Assembly: GCA_000708835.1 (NCBI GenBank)
Contig: DF237302.1
Location: 1 to 64,000, forward strand
From: Klebsormidium nitens
Taxonomy: Eukaryota > Streptophyta > Klebsormidiophyceae > Klebsormidiales > Klebsormidiaceae
Reading direction: 5' to 3'
Length of the DNA: 64,000 bases
Notes under the pieces: generated by a model
What the model was told of the DNA's origin: nothing
The model's database searches: none
Seen by the model: only the letters and a program-made list of their open reading frames with translations
In this document: piece by piece, positions 62,101-64,000 of the stretch
Layout: every line of letters begins with the position of its first letter
How positions within the stretch are numbered: position 1 is the stretch's first letter
Program-made: the position numbers and the translations under genes

Positions 62101-63663
62101 AGGGAGAGGTGCGTATACTTTCTCCTGCTCCATACCGTTCCTTCAGCGACCCTCTCATATCCTGGGGATGACGTCCGACAACATCGAAAACGGATCTTGA
62201 GACATGAGCGTTGGCCGCCTTGTCCAGCGAAAGGCGGGGCGCAGGACCGCGGTCCTCCGCACAGTTTCTTTTACCTCTTGTGGTTTCTCTAGATTTCTGT
62301 GGAAGGCAGTATCAGTCTCCCACCGATGGCAGTCCGGGTGGAGGAACGCCTCGTTCAGGAGACAACAACGCAGAGGGCGGTTCCGCTCTTCTTCGATTCG
62401 ATCTTCCGTCCCTTTTGTCGGACGTTACGTTAGACCGGATCCTGCATGGTGACGTCAGAGCGGATATGATCAGCCGCCTGGTCCAGGAGACCGCGAGCGT
62501 GTAGTCTTGCAGTCCTGCCGGGGATCCGCTCCCTTTCGTTTCCTGCTTTTGTAATCCCATTGGGCTGCGCTGACGTCACGTTATCATACAGTCATCCCGC
62601 AGGTTGACGTCCGAGCAGAGGAGATCAGCCGCCGGTCGAGGAAACCGCGAGCTCGCAGTCTTTCAGTCCTGCCTATTTTCTGCCCCAGCCTTATTCTCTG
62701 CTCACGCTTATTTTGGACTGTGCTGACGTCATGCGATCATCCGGTGATCCTGCAGGTTGACGTCCGAGCGGAAGAGATCAGCCGGCTGTTCCAGGAGACG
62801 GCGAGCGCACACCCTTGCAACTCTGCCCAGAATCTGCTCCCCTCTGCTTTTTGCTCCGTTATTCCCTCCGCACGGAGGTCACATAAGCAGCCAACAATTC
62901 CGAAGGTAGACGTCCGAGAGAGAGAAAGTCAGCCCCCTGGTCCAGGGGACAGCGAGGCCTTATTCCTGCGTGCAACTTCGTTCAGCATTACTCACGTGCT
63001 TACATGCCCTCTCGCTTATCGCGCAGGTTGACGACCAAGCAGTGGCATCCGGCGGCTGGTCCCATTGCTTTATGCTTACATGACTTTCGTGCGTCCGCTG
63101 AATCTCCCTCAAACACCTCGCAGGTTGACGTCCGCGCCGAAGAGATCAGTCGGCTGGTCCAGGAGACGGCGAGCGCACAGGGCCACGTGGCCGACTTGCG
63201 CATGCAGCTGGACACCGCGGAGCATCGGCTGGCCACGGCGACCGCCCGGGCGACACAAGCGGAGGAGGAGGTACGAACATTGTATTGTGGTCGCCCTTTA
63301 CGGTGTCGATTCAGACTCTGCCTGTGTCAGCAAGGGTCACTTCGTACGCTTCCTTTCCGGCGTTGACGATTTTGTGTGGGGGCCTACTTTCAAATTGGGT
63401 TGCAACCACTAAAGGCTTCTAGTGGAGCTCGTGTACGTCAGACGGAGCTCGTGTACGTCAGGACGTCCGCTGTCCTTCTCAACATGAGGCGGGCTAGCTC
63501 TTCTACACGCGGTCTGAACATCTGGACGTCTCTTGCATGCTCCTGGCAGACGCTTTTAAGATTTAGTGACCACTGTGCTCCACTTCAGGTGACCCGCACT
63601 CAGGAGCACCTGAGGCGGCAGACCGACGCAAACGGTGCCCTGCAAGAAGAGTGCGACATCAAG
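53141..63663 (+). CDS. BLD10: BLD10/CEP135 basal-body cartwheel protein (continues beyond the right edge)
   Basis: Nineteen exons: 53141–53603, 53860–53892, 54104–54182, 54703–54796, 54958–54984, 55021–55105, 55503–55591, 55871–55975, 56374–56660, 57286–58465, 59009–59095, 59439–59522, 59819–59911, 60189–60247, 60549–60674, 61203–61284, 61932–62108, 63124–63270, 63589–63663. Phases agree at every junction, giving at least 1124 residues. The N-terminus (LKRKLEALNYI, then APLTKRLLDDVVHTTERYRS) is the conserved CEP135/Bld10 signature. REEEVQRLTRLLEGGRN and VIEALDRDRDHMQ are further family blocks. Almost all the rest is heptad coiled coil, including one 1180-nt exon. In Chlamydomonas and animals the protein forms the cartwheel spoke tips and pinheads that set ninefold symmetry. 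Its presence implies basal bodies and flagellated cells. The C-terminal exons are missing. Confidence 0.9.
62449..63174 (+). repeat. BLD10: Exon-derived tandem repeat before BLD10 exon 18
   Basis: The acceptor and first ~50 nt of exon 18 (gttgacgtccgcgccgaag…) recur upstream at about 62449, 62603, 62756, 62906 and 63027, before the real exon at 63124. Spacing is 154, 153, 150, 121 and 97 bp. The copies keep gacgtcc-type sequence and gtccaggagacggcgagcg to varying degrees, but none has a donor or the full exon. Confidence 0.75.
63424..63460. repeat. Short direct repeat, two copies
   Basis: ggagctcgtgtacgtca occurs twice in tandem with a 20-bp period in the intron between BLD10 exons 18 and 19. 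Confidence 0.8.
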
Positions 63664-64000
63664 GTGCGATCGCCCGAACTTCCTTTGGCAAGTGCTTTGA
63701 TAGGCTCTTATCGGAGATGTCGAAGTTCCTGTTGACCGCAAAGGTTGTTCTTGTGGTGACCAGGTATTTGCATGTTAGGCCAGTGCCCACAGCCAGCGTG
63801 AAGCGTTCGTGAGGGAATCTTGTGGATGTCCCCCAGCGCGTTCCCGAACTCCTTTCTTGGGCCCGTTTAGTTGCTCATATTAATATTATTGCTCATTACG
63901 CTCAGTTGCTTCTCAAAGTGGTGGAGGAGCTGTCAAATGCTCAAGGAAAGCAGAGAAGACAAGGGTCTCGTTTGGATAACAAAGTAGGCACATTACAAAG
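63664..64000 (+). other. BLD10: BLD10 intron running to the window edge
   Basis: Begins with donor aag/gtgcga. No further acceptor and coiled-coil exon could be assigned before position 64000. Confidence 0.5.

Overview
The window is intron-rich nuclear DNA from a green, plant-lineage eukaryote. Genes are split into many short exons with GT–AG borders, introns are mostly 100–700 bp, and both coding strands are interleaved. The gene set fits a streptophyte (charophyte) alga of the Klebsormidium type: a plant-type rhomboid protease and a plant-style WDR82/SWD2 sit beside a basal-body protein (BLD10/CEP135) and a Rab21-type GTPase. The organism assignment is inference. All exon models below were built by reading GT/AG borders and checking that codon phase carries across every junction.

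Layout. 0.5–4.7 kb, minus: an incomplete six-exon gene joining a Fic (AMPylation) domain to a long Ser/Asp-rich linker and then the first half of a RING finger. 4.7–6.6 kb: non-coding, with a large foldback and a tRNA-like element. 6.6–10.8 kb, plus: complete ten-exon WDR82/SWD2. 11.7–12.7 kb, minus: a leucine-rich-repeat-like gene whose start touches the start of a plus-strand gene for a secreted Cys-rich protein (12.7–16.1 kb) that carries an in-frame TGA. 18.0–22.4 kb, minus: complete seven-exon rhomboid protease. 23.8–28.6 kb, minus: complete ten-exon WD40/DUF2415 protein. 29.1–43.0 kb, plus: three tandem copies (about 5.1 kb period) of an eight-exon gene family that I do not recognise; two copies are broken and one is intact. 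43.6–44.4 kb: a short inverted-repeat element flanked by TA. 45.2–52.5 kb, minus: complete six-exon Rab21-like GTPase with one 5-kb intron. 53.1 kb to the right edge, plus: BLD10/CEP135, 19 exons seen, continuing outside.

Functional threads. WDR82/SWD2 acts in COMPASS-type H3K4 methylation and transcription termination complexes. BLD10/CEP135 builds the cartwheel of basal bodies, so the organism should make flagellated cells. Rab21 and the rhomboid act in membrane traffic and intramembrane proteolysis. Several neighbours are head to head (Fic–RING/WDR82, WD-DUF2415/unit A, Rab21/BLD10) and may share promoter regions.

The two most unusual items are the Fic–linker–RING gene and the undescribed three-copy tandem family, with its conserved upstream motif and a final donor site that overlaps a stop codon.
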